From: Promerops cafer
Lineage: Eukaryota > Chordata > Aves > Passeriformes > Nectariniidae
DNA: 64,000 bases
Direction of reading: 5' to 3'
Assembly: GCA_013398275.1 (NCBI GenBank)
Contig: VZSE01011604.1
Location: forward strand, 2,341,560 to 2,405,559
Part shown: positions 59,401 through 64,000 of the stretch, piece by piece
Layout: the number at the start of each line of letters is the position of its first letter
Position numbering within the stretch: position 1 is the first letter of the stretch
Notes under the pieces: model-generated
What the model was told of the DNA's origin: nothing
The model's input: only the letters and a program-made list of their open reading frames with translations
The model's database searches: none
Program-made: the position numbers and the translations under genes

Positions 59401-62400
59401 TTTTGATAAATTACATTAAAGGAGCCCTGTTGGTGCCTTTATAATGACTTCACTGCCAACCTCCAATATTAATTCTTCTCTGCTCACTTTCTGAAAGCTC
59501 AATTTCTACCTGAAGTCATTCAAACTTAAAAATGTGGACAAAAAGGCTGTACTAGTATTGTAGCATCAGTCTCATCAATTTTGAATGGATAGTCAAAATG
59601 ACCTCTTTGCCTCATTTTGTACATTCAGCTCAAATATAAATCACCTTAGTTGTCTTAAAATGCTTCTCTACCAGGATCAGCAGATAACTCAGAGTCAGTG
59701 TCTTCCAGAATATTACTCCCCATTACACAGACATGCCTAGCATTTGGCTTCATTAAAATACCCTTTATTTAAAAAATGGATTCAGCTTTTCAAGTGATCT
59801 AACTCAGTCCTTAGGACTGGTCTTACTTATCACCTTTCAGCAACCTTTTTTTTTGTCAGCAAGGTTATGTTTACTTCAGCGTCAGTCACAAAGATAATTA
59901 AAAGGCAGAGTTGAAACCCACAAAAGCTCTTCATTTTGATGTTTCCCTATTAATGATTTCTTTTTGTCAGCTACAATTTCTAGTAAATTAGCTTTTAGTT
60001 GAGCTTTGTGAGTACCGGATATTGCAGATCTCACCAATCCTAGCAGGAGCAATGTCACATTTGGCCTAATATGGTTCAAAATGGCTAACACCAGCTGCTT
60101 CAGAGAAAGGATTAAGCAACATTAAAAGGTAGTTATGCATCAACTTATCTCCAGACCCACATTTGCAGAGGCTAACATCCAAGATTTCAAAGGCATACAA
60201 GCCATAATAGCACTACTATTACTGTATAGCTGTCCATACTAAACATCCATTAATGACCATTCTTTGGCTTTTTTAAACATATTGCAATACTCTTAGTCTC
60301 TTTAACATTATACGGCAAGAAATTTCAAATGTTATGTATTACTATGTGCAAAAATATAATGAATCAATTTTGAATTTTCTACAGTTTAGTTTCACTATAC
60401 CTCAGGGGTTCCAACTGCAGCTTACTGCCAGAAGGGAATATATCCAAAGTTTGTATCTCCCAGAAAATTCTAAGACAATAAATGCTACAAAATGAAATAA
60501 TTTGTCTCTTCAGCAAAACATCTGAGTATCTTAATTCAATAATACTGGTCCTTGAATGAGCCAATGAGACCGCTCACTAGCCTATTACCTGCTTTTGCAT
60601 ATGTTCAGATTATTTTGTCATTTATCCACGGTTAGCTACTCACCCCTTGGACTTGCTCTTAGCTCTCCTGATTATTTCTGTATATATACTGCCTGCTGTG
60701 GGTTATGATGATTTTATTTGCCTCCATAGAGTTGGTTTCTCCATTTTCTCTAGGTTATTTGGCTTCAATGGTCTTGTCAAACAGTCATTGCAAGCTCAGT
60801 CTAATATTTTTTCTGCATGCTCTGTATATATCTACAAAACAATAACTATCTATCGTGTGTTCCAACTGTGTAGAAATTAATAATGCGTGACTGTATGATA
60901 ATATATGCATGTACTATGTCTGCGCACACAGTCATCCCTGACTTAAGAACAAAATTTCAACTGCTGCCACAGAAAGGTGAGCTTTAGTCTAAGGTTTTTT
61001 CATTGGAATAAAACTAAAAATTTTAAGAAAACCATCCACAAAGGAAACAAAGTAGTAGATATTACAGTGTGCTTTGCATCTTTAAAATTACCAATATTAA
61101 AACTGTTACAATTAATTTAATTAATGGACTGCTACTTACTCTAACATTTGCATTTAGTAATGCCCACAAAATTCAGAGTTTATTTTACATTATTTTTATT
61201 GTTGACCTTAAGCAGCAGCCAAGCACCAAACAGCTGCTTGCCCCCTCCTCCAGCAGGATGGGGAGGGGAATAGGAAAAGAGAAAGTGGGTCAGGATACAG
61301 GCAGTTTAAGCAGTAAAGGAAAAAGAAAGAAAAACAAGCCCAAAACAAGCAAACTAACTAACTAACAACCAAAAAAATCCAACCCAGATAATGCAAAGGT
61401 AATCATTCACCACCTCCCACAAGTAGATATGCTCAACCACTGGTAGAAACAGCTACCTCTTCAAAAAAGCTTTTACTGCCAAGCATGGCAGTCTGTGACA
61501 TTAAATAACTCTCTGGTCAATTTAGCTCATCTGTCCAGGTTGTGTCCCCTCACACCCTCTTTCTCATCCTCAGCTTACTCATAGCAGGGACATGGGAAAA
61601 GAAAGAGCCTTGGCACTGCAAATACTACTCAGTGATAGCCAAAACACTGTCATTATCAACACTGTTTCAGTCACAAATCCAAACCACAGCACCATAGAGG
61701 ATGCTATGATGAAATATAGAATATAACTAGAAATTATCTCAGCTCTGACTTCAGTGAGATACTGTCATAATTTGCTGAAATAATGTCTCTTGCATGTTTT
61801 TGGCATTGGTCATCAGCCTAAATCGTGTACCAATTTTCTGCAGTGTCATTTAAGAAGAGACATACACACCTCTCTGCTACGCCTCCTAGTCCAGGAGACA
61901 TTTGACAACATTTTGGTTTCTGCACAATCCTGACACCTCAAGGGCTCAGCAGCGTTAAAGGACAGCCAACACCCCGGACTGAGCTCTAATCTGTGCTTTG
62001 TGAAAGCATCTCTCCAGTTCAAATTCTTGTACAAATCAAATAGCAGCATCGTGTGATCTCCTCAATAATCCCAGCTGCTTGCTCTAGGGGGTTTTGAAAA
62101 TTCATTTGACTACTTAGACAACAGAAAGTTTGACTGCCTTTGAACCTGCTTTCAAAGACAAAGTTATACAAGTCAAGCTATTGCCCATGGAGTGTTCTGG
62201 TTAACTTTGACAATGATGGATACCTTTCATGACCATGTCCCACATCCCTTATGCCTACACTTCACTACTGTCCTTAATGATGAATGACAGTCATCTGCAA
62301 TGAATGAAAATTTTCCAGTACTCTCATCCCCAAAGAAATGGCATTATCATCACATATTCTTGCTATAATTTATCAGGCTGAAAAAACACATAGTCTCTGA

Positions 62401-63989
62401 TTATTCAATTCTTTATTAATGTAATAACTTAAACAAATATTACTTTATACATTTTGAGATGCAGATGGGAAAGTATATCAAGTTCTTAGGTAGAATATAC
62501 TGTCTTCATTACTTTAGGAAATATAAATCTTACTCTTTAATGAAAATGCAATGTGGAGAAGACAGATTGTTATGATTTGAAACTAGTGCACATGTCCTAG
62601 CTGAGTCTTGAAGAAATAAATTGACTGTTAAAAAATAAGGGATATTCAAAACTCTGTTTTGAATAGAAGTCTCATTCTCACCACTAAAAAAAGTGGCAAT
62701 TTTATTTGCTTAGTGAGGTTGTTTTAGTTTTGTGTACTTACATCTTCAGTGAGGTTGTTTTAGTTTTGTATACTTACATCTTCATGGATTCAAGGGGGAC
62801 TGGAATAGCCCAGTGAACACTCCCTCTGGAAAAAGTCATCTCTTCAAGCTTGCACTTTGTGAGAAAAGGTTTCACCTTAGACCACCATTATTGGCAATGA
62901 TTACGTATTATTGGCAGATTAAATTGAATTTATCTTAACAAATAAAGCAAGCTTGGCTGAAAATTGTTATTTCTGTTACAGTAACATTAAAGGTCCACAG
63001 ATCAGGACTTCCCTGTGACTGAACTTTATAGAAACATAATGAAAAGGACTGCACATAGAACAAAATGCTTGACATCTAACAAAAGAAAAATATAATCTAA
63101 ATGTCAATCTTCAGATAGAAAGAAACGTGGTAAGTATAGAAACATGAAAATCCCAGAACCAAAGTGAAAACATTCATCAACTTGATGGGCACTGACATTA
63201 GAAAACTTGAGTCTTGGATTTCGTAATGGAATCACCTTATGATAAGTGATGATTAGTGATTCTTCTTATGAGAAGAATTTCTAAAAGAGAAAAATCTTCC
63301 TGAGTTTTCAGAATCATTCACAAGGACCTCCTCCCAGGTTTGCAGGGCAGAAAAAGAGAAAGTATGAAGGCTTTTTTTTTTTTCTTTAAAGCAAGACGCA
63401 AATGAACCTAAAATACATGCCACTTAAGACGACGAATGATCTCCTACTACAATGGGAACCAGCTTTTTTTTTCTTCTTCTTTTGAACTGTATGTGGATGA
63501 ACAAGAATGTTCTTATCTAATAGCTTAGAGACTTTACATCTGTGGTATATGACTGCAATATTTATCCATTTTCAGTATGAGACAAAGAGGATAATTAGTT
63601 TCCAGGGACTGGTACGAAGCAGTAAGCCAATGCTGCTGCAGCGAGAGAATGCTCGTGTGCACGTGTACAAGAAGGGTGGGAAGATGACTGTGAAGTGATA
63701 GAGGTAAATCACAGCACACACATAAAAAGCTACTACCCAAGGCAGACACACAAAAAAGGAATTACCAGACTGTAGCAAGCAGTATTGTCCATTTTCTTGT
63801 GCATTCCTCAACTTTGGGAACTTCGTGCATGCTTACATTTGCATTTTTGATCTTTATACATCTAGTTGCTTCAGAATGCACATCATTTTTTTACTTACAG
63901 ACTGATTCAGCACCATTTGTATGGTCCAGGTGTGCTGCCCGTGGAACATAGGGCATCTTTTCTGAGTCCTGCAGCAGCTTCAGAAAAAC
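2832..63989 (-). CDS. ABCA13: ABCA13-like ABC transporter, partial, 15 exons
   Basis: This entry spans a multi-exon gene; exons are listed separately. The 15 exons total 2031 bp and 677 codons, with every GT-AG junction phase-compatible and no internal stop. The order is NBD1 end and linker (window residues 1-70), first TMD2 helix (about 71-88), large extracellular loop (about 89-295), remaining helices (about 296-525), and NBD2 start (526-677) with Walker A GTNGAGKST at 596-604 and the Q-loop glutamine in GYCPQQDAL near 647. ABCA proteins are full-length ABC transporters, mostly lipid-related; the ABCA13 substrate is poorly defined. ABCA13 is preferred over the close relative ABCA12 because stretches such as WYNQKGFHSLPSYLN, FTFRKNLAAT and DELLTGWEHLYYY match ABCA13 as I remember it. 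Both ends of the gene are outside the window. The frame looks functional throughout. Confidence 0.93.
2983..12983 (-). other. ABCA13 intron, 10.0 kb
   Basis: AT-rich. Contains a plus-strand CR1 3' fragment (about 9953-10182), a GT-rich patch (9748-9797) and a 54-codon plus-strand ORF at 7566-7730 without known homology. I see no exon. Confidence 0.8.
9953..10182 (+). mobile_element. CR1 LINE 3' fragment
   Basis: About 230 bp covering the CR1 3' untranslated region, from TTAGATGTTAGGAAGAAATT to the terminal TTTATGATTCTGTGAA. Antisense to the gene. Confidence 0.93.
12984..13093 (-). CDS. ABCA13: ABCA13 exon, Walker A of NBD2
   Basis: This 110-bp exon runs from phase 0 to phase 2. It encodes CFGLLGTNGAGKSTTFKML, then TGDIIPSAGRAVIRTPTG. 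GTNGAGKST is a complete Walker A motif with its lysine and serine intact; relatives often have GVNGAGKT or GVNGAGKS, so Thr for Val is a mild variant. The acceptor is ATCTCTGATAG and the donor GG|GTAAAT. Confidence 0.98.
13094..14359 (-). other. ABCA13 intron, 1.3 kb
   Basis: AT-rich intron with no repeat or exon that I recognise, apart from a poly-A-rich stretch next to the acceptor of the following exon near 13108-13122. Confidence 0.85.
14360..14552 (-). CDS. ABCA13: ABCA13 exon, start of NBD2
   Basis: This 193-bp exon runs from phase 2 to phase 0. It encodes an acidic linker (RGHCSANGTDSPSEDVDVEM) and then the first strands of NBD2 (GNDVLVLYNLRKCYGG, TAVKNISLGIPRGE). The aromatic residue of YNLRKCY is the expected A-loop region, and the exon ends just before the CFGLLG segment that leads to Walker A. 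The acceptor is CCTCTGTTGTAG and the donor GAG|GTAAAG. The 281-bp intron upstream (14553-14833) is the shortest here and holds nothing notable. Confidence 0.97.
14834..15087 (-). CDS. ABCA13: ABCA13 exon, last TMD2 helices
   Basis: This 254-bp exon, the largest here, runs from phase 0 to phase 2. It encodes SFQNIYNILKWAFIIFPQF, CLGQGLIELSYNQIKFD, the loop LTRNFGMDSYVSPFEM, and the final helix LGWIFVEMSLQGTLLLL with RLFLHWDLLWKPR. FPQFCLGQGLIEL is the ABCA-wide motif near the last helices. The acceptor is TCTTAATACAG and the donor CCAAG|GTGTGC. Confidence 0.97.
15088..16023 (-). other. ABCA13 intron, 936 bp
   Basis: AT-rich intron. A short AT/GT dinucleotide patch lies near 15952-15983. No other feature. 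Confidence 0.85.
16024..16180 (-). CDS. ABCA13: ABCA13 exon, fourth and fifth TMD2 helices
   Basis: This 157-bp exon runs from phase 2 to phase 0. It encodes GYATLPWMYLASRFFSSSD, then the helix VAFISYISLNFVFGLCTM, and LVTLLPRLLAIISKGQ. The PWMYL...F.SS..AF.SY motif is conserved across ABCA proteins at this site. The acceptor is AAACTTTCAG. The donor is CAG|GTCAGT, the least canonical in this gene but acceptable. Confidence 0.97.
16615..16683 (+). repeat. Purine-rich stretch
   Basis: About 70 bases that are nearly all A and G on the plus strand (pyrimidine-rich on the gene strand). Low complexity; no splice acceptor with a coding continuation follows it. Confidence 0.7.
16744..16773. repeat. 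15-bp exact tandem duplication
   Basis: CAGACCATGTTATTA is present twice in a row with no mismatch. Confidence 0.95.
17160..17210. repeat. AT dinucleotide-rich tract
   Basis: Imperfect (TA)n with occasional G and C (TATATATATATATATGTATA). Simple sequence. Confidence 0.85.
19579..19741 (+). repeat. 163-bp duplicated intronic segment, copy 1
   Basis: Nearly identical in direct orientation to 21791-21953. Shared blocks include AAAATCAAACTCTATTGGAA, AAGTTGTGCATGTACAACAA and TTTAATTTTGCCCCTC; differences are scattered substitutions and small balanced indels. Copies lie in the two introns on either side of the 20533-20648 exon. The family is unknown to me. It is preceded by a small local duplication (GAGTTGAGTCCCAGTA-type, 19558-19592). 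Confidence 0.9.
19845..19996 (+). repeat. G/T-rich low-complexity block
   Basis: About 150 bases almost without A or C on the plus strand, with T runs of 8-12 and a G-rich core (GGTTGGGGCGGGGGGGGTT, 19912-19930). The transcribed ABCA13 RNA would be C/A-rich here. Such blocks in birds often grow from A-rich tails of old retroelements; no element is recognisable next to it. Confidence 0.8.
20533..20648 (-). CDS. ABCA13: ABCA13 exon, third and fourth TMD2 helices
   Basis: This 116-bp exon runs from phase 0 to phase 2. It encodes LFYMVPVTLSAGVISAF, QLSAFTFRKN and LAATVLLLILFG. The first part completes a membrane helix. The FTFRKNLAA segment is the short loop, and the end starts the next helix. 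It is very close to ABCA13. The acceptor is TGTTTCTAG and the donor GG|GTATGT. Loss of this exon would shift the frame, and it is flanked on both sides by copies of a direct repeat (see findings). Confidence 0.97.
21614..21635. repeat. Poly-T run of 22
   Basis: Uninterrupted T tract on the plus strand in the 2.6 kb intron, 156 bp before copy 2 of the duplicated segment. Length may be affected by sequencing slippage. Confidence 0.9.
21791..21953 (+). repeat. 163-bp duplicated intronic segment, copy 2
   Basis: Direct repeat of 19579-19741, start-to-start spacing 2212 bp. No target-site duplication or inverted ends could be recognised, so it could be a local duplication or two copies of an undescribed dispersed repeat. 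Confidence 0.9.
22612..22787 (-). mobile_element. CR1 LINE 3' fragment
   Basis: About 175 bp on the minus strand, from a degraded tail (TAGAATCCAACCTCAAGGTT) to the ACCTCCAGGGATGGTGACTC segment of the CR1 3' UTR. Confidence 0.9.
23200..23377 (-). CDS. ABCA13: ABCA13 exon, second TMD2 helix
   Basis: This 178-bp exon runs from phase 2 to phase 0. It encodes IMENVRQCGVALC, a membrane helix (VALCIMLGFSILTASIGA, window residues about 300-317), then the intracellular segment KRLQHITGLGYKTYWLANF that ABCA proteins place between helices, and the start of the next helix. KQLQHISG-like and YW..NF residues are conserved in the family. The acceptor is TTTTTACCCTAG and the donor ATG|GTATGT. Confidence 0.97.
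23378..24007 (-). other. ABCA13 intron, 630 bp
   Basis: Carries a short 3' CR1 fragment at about 23507-23590; otherwise AT-rich. Confidence 0.85.
23507..23590 (-). mobile_element. CR1 LINE 3' terminal fragment
   Basis: About 85 bp. It begins ATAGAATCACAGAATGGTTT, the reverse complement of a CR1 end, and includes GGTTGGAAGGCACCTTAAAG. It sits 130 bp upstream (in gene sense) of the second TMD2-helix exon. Confidence 0.9.
24008..24062 (-). CDS. ABCA13: ABCA13 mini-exon, end of extracellular loop
   Basis: This 55-bp exon runs from phase 1 to phase 2. It encodes GITLYSQPYGGALLDEDK. It corresponds to the ABCA segment in which short-range 'YSHPYGG'-like residues precede the next helix; the histidine I remember in ABCA13 is a glutamine here. 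It is too short for an ORF scan to find. It was located by matching the missing segment and by phase: the acceptor (CTTTTCACAG) and donor (AT|GTGAGC) fit both neighbours. Confidence 0.93.
24869..24873. repeat. Target-site duplication, left copy
   Basis: TCAGC, matching 25441-25445 on the other side of the solo LTR. Confidence 0.88.
24874..25440 (+). mobile_element. Solo LTR of an avian ERVL-like endogenous retrovirus
   Basis: This 567-bp element starts TG and ends CA and is flanked by a perfect 5-bp target-site duplication, TCAGC, at 24869-24873 and 25441-25445. Internal landmarks match an LTR family common in bird genomes as I remember it: GTAGCTGGTATGGGGTTATG near the 5' end, TGACCAAAGGGACATTCCAT in the middle, an ATTAAA signal followed by CTTTATCTCAACCCATGAG, and GTTAAACCATGACA at the end. 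No gag, pol or env sequence adjoins it, so it is a solo LTR left by LTR-LTR recombination. The site where related copies have a TATA box (near 25141-25158) is altered here. It lies antisense to ABCA13 in an intron. A 5-bp duplication fits ERVL-type integrases. Confidence 0.88.
25323..25328 (+). promoter_or_regulatory. Polyadenylation signal of the solo LTR
   Basis: ATTAAA, followed by a conserved C/T-rich stretch. In this LTR family the equivalent hexamer marks the end of the R region. It could terminate plus-strand transcripts but is antisense to ABCA13. Confidence 0.6.
25441..25445. repeat. Target-site duplication, right copy
   Basis: TCAGC, identical to 24869-24873. Confidence 0.88.
26197..26770 (-). 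mobile_element. CR1 LINE 3' fragment
   Basis: About 575 bp on the minus strand, beginning with the reverse complement of a CR1 tail (AATCATAGAATACGCAGAAT) and continuing through the conserved 3' UTR and the end of the second ORF (LESTQRRTTRVMKG-type residues in the minus frame). Truncated at the 5' side. Lies in the same intron as the solo LTR. Confidence 0.92.
32398..32466. repeat. Imperfect CA/TA-rich simple sequence
   Basis: Mixed (CA)n and (TA)n, for example GTACACACACGCACACATAC. Intronic. Confidence 0.75.
34042..34150 (-). CDS. ABCA13: ABCA13 exon, distal part of extracellular loop
   Basis: This 109-bp exon runs from phase 0 to phase 1. It encodes VWYNQKGFHSLPSYLNELN followed by FILWLNLPSNVDWRQYG. 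W.N.KGFHSLP.YLN.LNN is a family-wide ABCA signature just before the second helix of TMD2, and VDWRQYG is close to ABCA13. Acceptor CTTTCTTCCAG, donor ATG|GTAATA. Confidence 0.97.
34151..40498 (-). other. ABCA13 intron, 6.3 kb
   Basis: Contains a long degraded CR1 copy at about 35825-37100. The remainder is AT-rich with short chance ORFs. The sequence at 37140-40490 has no feature I recognise. Confidence 0.8.
35825..37100 (-). mobile_element. CR1 LINE, 5'-truncated, with reverse-transcriptase remnants
   Basis: About 1.3 kb in antisense orientation relative to the plus strand, with the 3' tail at 35825. Minus-strand frames show CR1 reverse-transcriptase features broken across several frames: DFSKAFDTVSYSMLLEKL near 36930, the catalytic YADD motif near 36680, and EEWLES-like residues near 36510. 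A 3' untranslated part of the usual CR1 type follows. Multiple frame breaks show an old, dead copy. The 5' end is approximate; the sequence loses CR1 character around 37100. Confidence 0.93.
40499..40586 (-). CDS. ABCA13: ABCA13 exon, YGGWSFG motif of extracellular loop
   Basis: This 88-bp exon runs from phase 2 to phase 0. It encodes RYGGWSFGGKKAFELQDKK and ends in LNDTKSQTLAKV with the next exon. GGWSFG is a strongly conserved motif of the second extracellular domain of ABCA proteins, and TLAKVWYNQKG across the junction is typical of ABCA13. NDT is a possible glycosylation site. Acceptor CTACTACCAG, donor AAG|GTAATA. Confidence 0.95.
40587..41567 (-). other. ABCA13 intron, 981 bp
   Basis: AT-rich intron. 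I see no repeat or extra exon. Confidence 0.85.
41568..41686 (-). CDS. ABCA13: ABCA13 exon, extracellular loop
   Basis: This 119-bp exon runs from phase 0 to phase 2. It encodes MCPSFNTSAPYV, then KKGHILYNLSGFPVEEYLV and PSNKT. The pattern CP...ILYNLSG..VEEYLV corresponds to the ABCA loop motif that reads L.NLTGRN..DYL in relatives. There are three N-glycosylation sequons (NTS, NLS, NKT). The acceptor is CTTTCTTTCAG and the donor AG|GTAATT. Confidence 0.95.
41687..43233 (-). other. ABCA13 intron, 1547 bp
   Basis: AT-rich intron with no recognisable repeat or exon. Confidence 0.85.
43234..43306 (-). CDS. ABCA13: ABCA13 exon, cysteine-rich extracellular loop segment
   Basis: This 73-bp exon runs from phase 2 to phase 0. 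It encodes GKNNSCWQSESMSPQDSC and then RCVSEQE. The Cys pattern NSCW...DSCRC followed by CP in the next exon fits the ABCA loop. NNS is a possible N-glycosylation site. The start was chosen at the AG following TTTATTCCCATT because it keeps phase with both neighbours and retains NSCW. A second AG lies 22 bp further into the exon (43285-43286), but using it would break the frame with the preceding exon. The donor is GAG|GTATGC. Confidence 0.88.
43307..43891 (-). other. ABCA13 intron, 585 bp
   Basis: Short AT-rich intron. I see no repeat or regulatory element in it. Confidence 0.85.
43892..43981 (-). CDS. ABCA13: ABCA13 exon, extracellular loop of TMD2
   Basis: This 90-bp exon runs from phase 2 to phase 2. 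It encodes STEDDNLGKLSQILLGYFSD followed by a short segment with one cysteine (WDHTCTRSQHG). It lies in the large extracellular loop, the least conserved part of ABCA proteins, so homology is weak and the call rests on position and phase. The acceptor is CTCTTTGAACAG and the donor GG|GTAATT. The first base completes an AGC serine codon with the preceding exon, and the last GG is completed by the A of the next. Confidence 0.87.
43982..44956 (-). other. ABCA13 intron, 975 bp
   Basis: AT-rich intron containing a (TAAA)n microsatellite at 44446-44484. I see no other feature. Confidence 0.85.
44446..44484. repeat. (TAAA)n microsatellite
   Basis: Nearly ten perfect TAAA units over 39 bp within a 975-bp intron. 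Long and pure enough to vary between individuals. Confidence 0.97.
44957..45203 (-). CDS. ABCA13: ABCA13 exon, linker and first helix of TMD2
   Basis: This 247-bp exon begins in phase 1 and ends in phase 2. It encodes the end of the cytosolic linker and a basic juxtamembrane segment (LLMKRFHHTRRDWRG) typical of ABCA proteins just before TMD2. A hydrophobic helix follows (VLLPVLFVALAMALF, window residues about 72-86), and then the start of the extracellular loop (YPSLKLTPRLYDNAESFF). The acceptor is preceded by a T-rich tract ending in CACTTAG, and the donor is AG|GTAAAG. It matches the ABCA13 pattern of KRFHH..RDW followed by LLP.LFVA.AM as I remember it. The frame is open throughout. Confidence 0.95.
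46555..46790 (+). mobile_element. Probable degraded CR1 reverse-transcriptase fragment
   Basis: The plus strand around 46568-46622 reads like the CR1 segment 'VNEG..VDVVYLDFSKAFDTVSHS' with several changes: an acidic/hydrophobic YFDLTK stretch, then a VSHS-like end (GTGGTCTCCCACAGC). The similarity fades after about 46700. No 3' tail is seen. The sequence up to 47000 may belong to the same copy. Confidence 0.55.
51180..51626 (+). mobile_element. CR1 LINE 3' fragment
   Basis: About 450 bp in plus orientation. It contains the familiar CR1 segment GGGCCTGGAGTACAAGTCTT, the stretch GGTTTAGGTTGGACATTAGG and the terminal repeats GATTCTGTGATTCTGATTCTG. It lies antisense to the gene in the 18.7 kb intron. 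Confidence 0.93.
62713..62784. repeat. 36-bp tandem duplication, two copies
   Basis: Copies at 62713-62748 and 62749-62784 differ at a single position (TTTTGTGTACTT versus TTTTGTATACTT). On the gene strand the first copy contains GATGTAAGTACAC and the second GATGTAAGTATAC, so a donor-like GTAAGT is doubled. Confidence 0.95.
63899..63989 (-). CDS. ABCA13: ABCA13 exon, end of NBD1 and start of linker
   Basis: This 91-bp exon is read in phase 0 and ends in phase 1. It encodes VFLKLLQDSEKMPYVP and continues for 30 codons. The VFLKL start matches the TLEEVFLKL-type end of NBD1 in ABCA proteins. The donor is a perfect GTAAGT (63893-63898). The acceptor is inferred from an AG directly before the GTT codon, with an in-frame TGA just upstream; only about 11 bases of intron remain before the window edge, so the pyrimidine tract cannot be seen. 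The exon ends with a single T, and the next exon (44957-45203) supplies the two bases that complete a Cys codon. An extra exon in between is not excluded. Confidence 0.8.
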
Positions 63990-64000
63990 CTTTCATGAAA

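Larger units (their letters stand above)
45204..63898 (-). other. ABCA13 intron, 18.7 kb
   Basis: This is the longest intron. It holds a CR1 copy (about 51180-51626), a probable CR1 reverse-transcriptase remnant (about 46555-46790) and a 36-bp tandem duplication (62713-62784). The rest is AT-rich unique-looking sequence with short chance ORFs on both strands. The flanking exons are phase-compatible, so any missed exon would have to be a multiple of 3 bp long in phase 1-1; I could not identify one. Confidence 0.75.

Noticed and set aside
60401..60458. Minus-strand segment (IQTLDIFPSGSKLQLEPLR) bounded by an AG and a GTATAG donor.
   Set aside because: The acceptor context is weak, length and phase do not suit the 63899 and 45203 exons, and I recognise no homology.
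61846..62049. Minus-strand 67-residue ORF considered as a linker exon.
   Set aside because: No ABCA similarity and no clear acceptor; consistent with chance.
1..64000. Possible prokaryotic defence, CRISPR, phage or toxin system, and tRNA or rRNA genes.
   Set aside because: The window has vertebrate introns, CR1 elements and an LTR. I saw no regularly spaced repeats, clustered bacterial ORFs or structured RNA gene by eye; a tRNA or covariance scan was not possible.

Overview
The window is vertebrate nuclear DNA, most likely from a bird. It is AT-rich. It carries several 5'-truncated CR1 retrotransposons ending in the CR1-type ATTCTGTGA 3' tail, and one solo LTR of a type I know from avian ERVL-like elements. 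Coding sequence occurs only as short, widely spaced exons with GT-AG introns. Nothing here is prokaryotic: I see no operon, CRISPR array, phage or toxin system.

The only gene I can support is an ABC transporter of the ABCA subfamily on the minus strand, best matched from memory to ABCA13. Fifteen exons lie between 63989 (5' side) and 2832 (3' side). Translated in order they give 677 codons with no stop and no phase conflict at any of the 14 junctions. They encode the tail of the first nucleotide-binding domain (NBD1) and linker, all of transmembrane domain 2 (TMD2) with its large extracellular loop, and the start of NBD2 (Walker A and Q-loop). The 5' part of the gene lies beyond 64000. The rest of NBD2 (signature motif, Walker B, H-loop), the stop codon and the 3' UTR lie before position 1.

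Layout from high to low coordinate, which is the direction of transcription: NBD1-end exon (63.9 kb); an 18.7 kb intron with two CR1 pieces and a 36-bp tandem duplication; a cluster of five exons for the first TMD2 helix and the extracellular loop (45.2-40.5 kb); a 6.3 kb intron with a 1.3 kb CR1 holding reverse-transcriptase remnants; a loop exon (34.1 kb); a 10 kb intron with a CR1 and the solo LTR; transmembrane exons (24.1-14.8 kb), one of them flanked by a 163-bp direct duplication; NBD2 exons (14.5, 13.0 and 2.9 kb), the last two separated by a 10 kb intron.

About 97 percent of the window is intron. The main unusual structures are the direct repeat around one frame-critical exon, the solo LTR with its target-site duplication, two nearby possible acceptors at one loop exon, and a G/T-rich low-complexity block. 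I found no convincing undescribed biological system.
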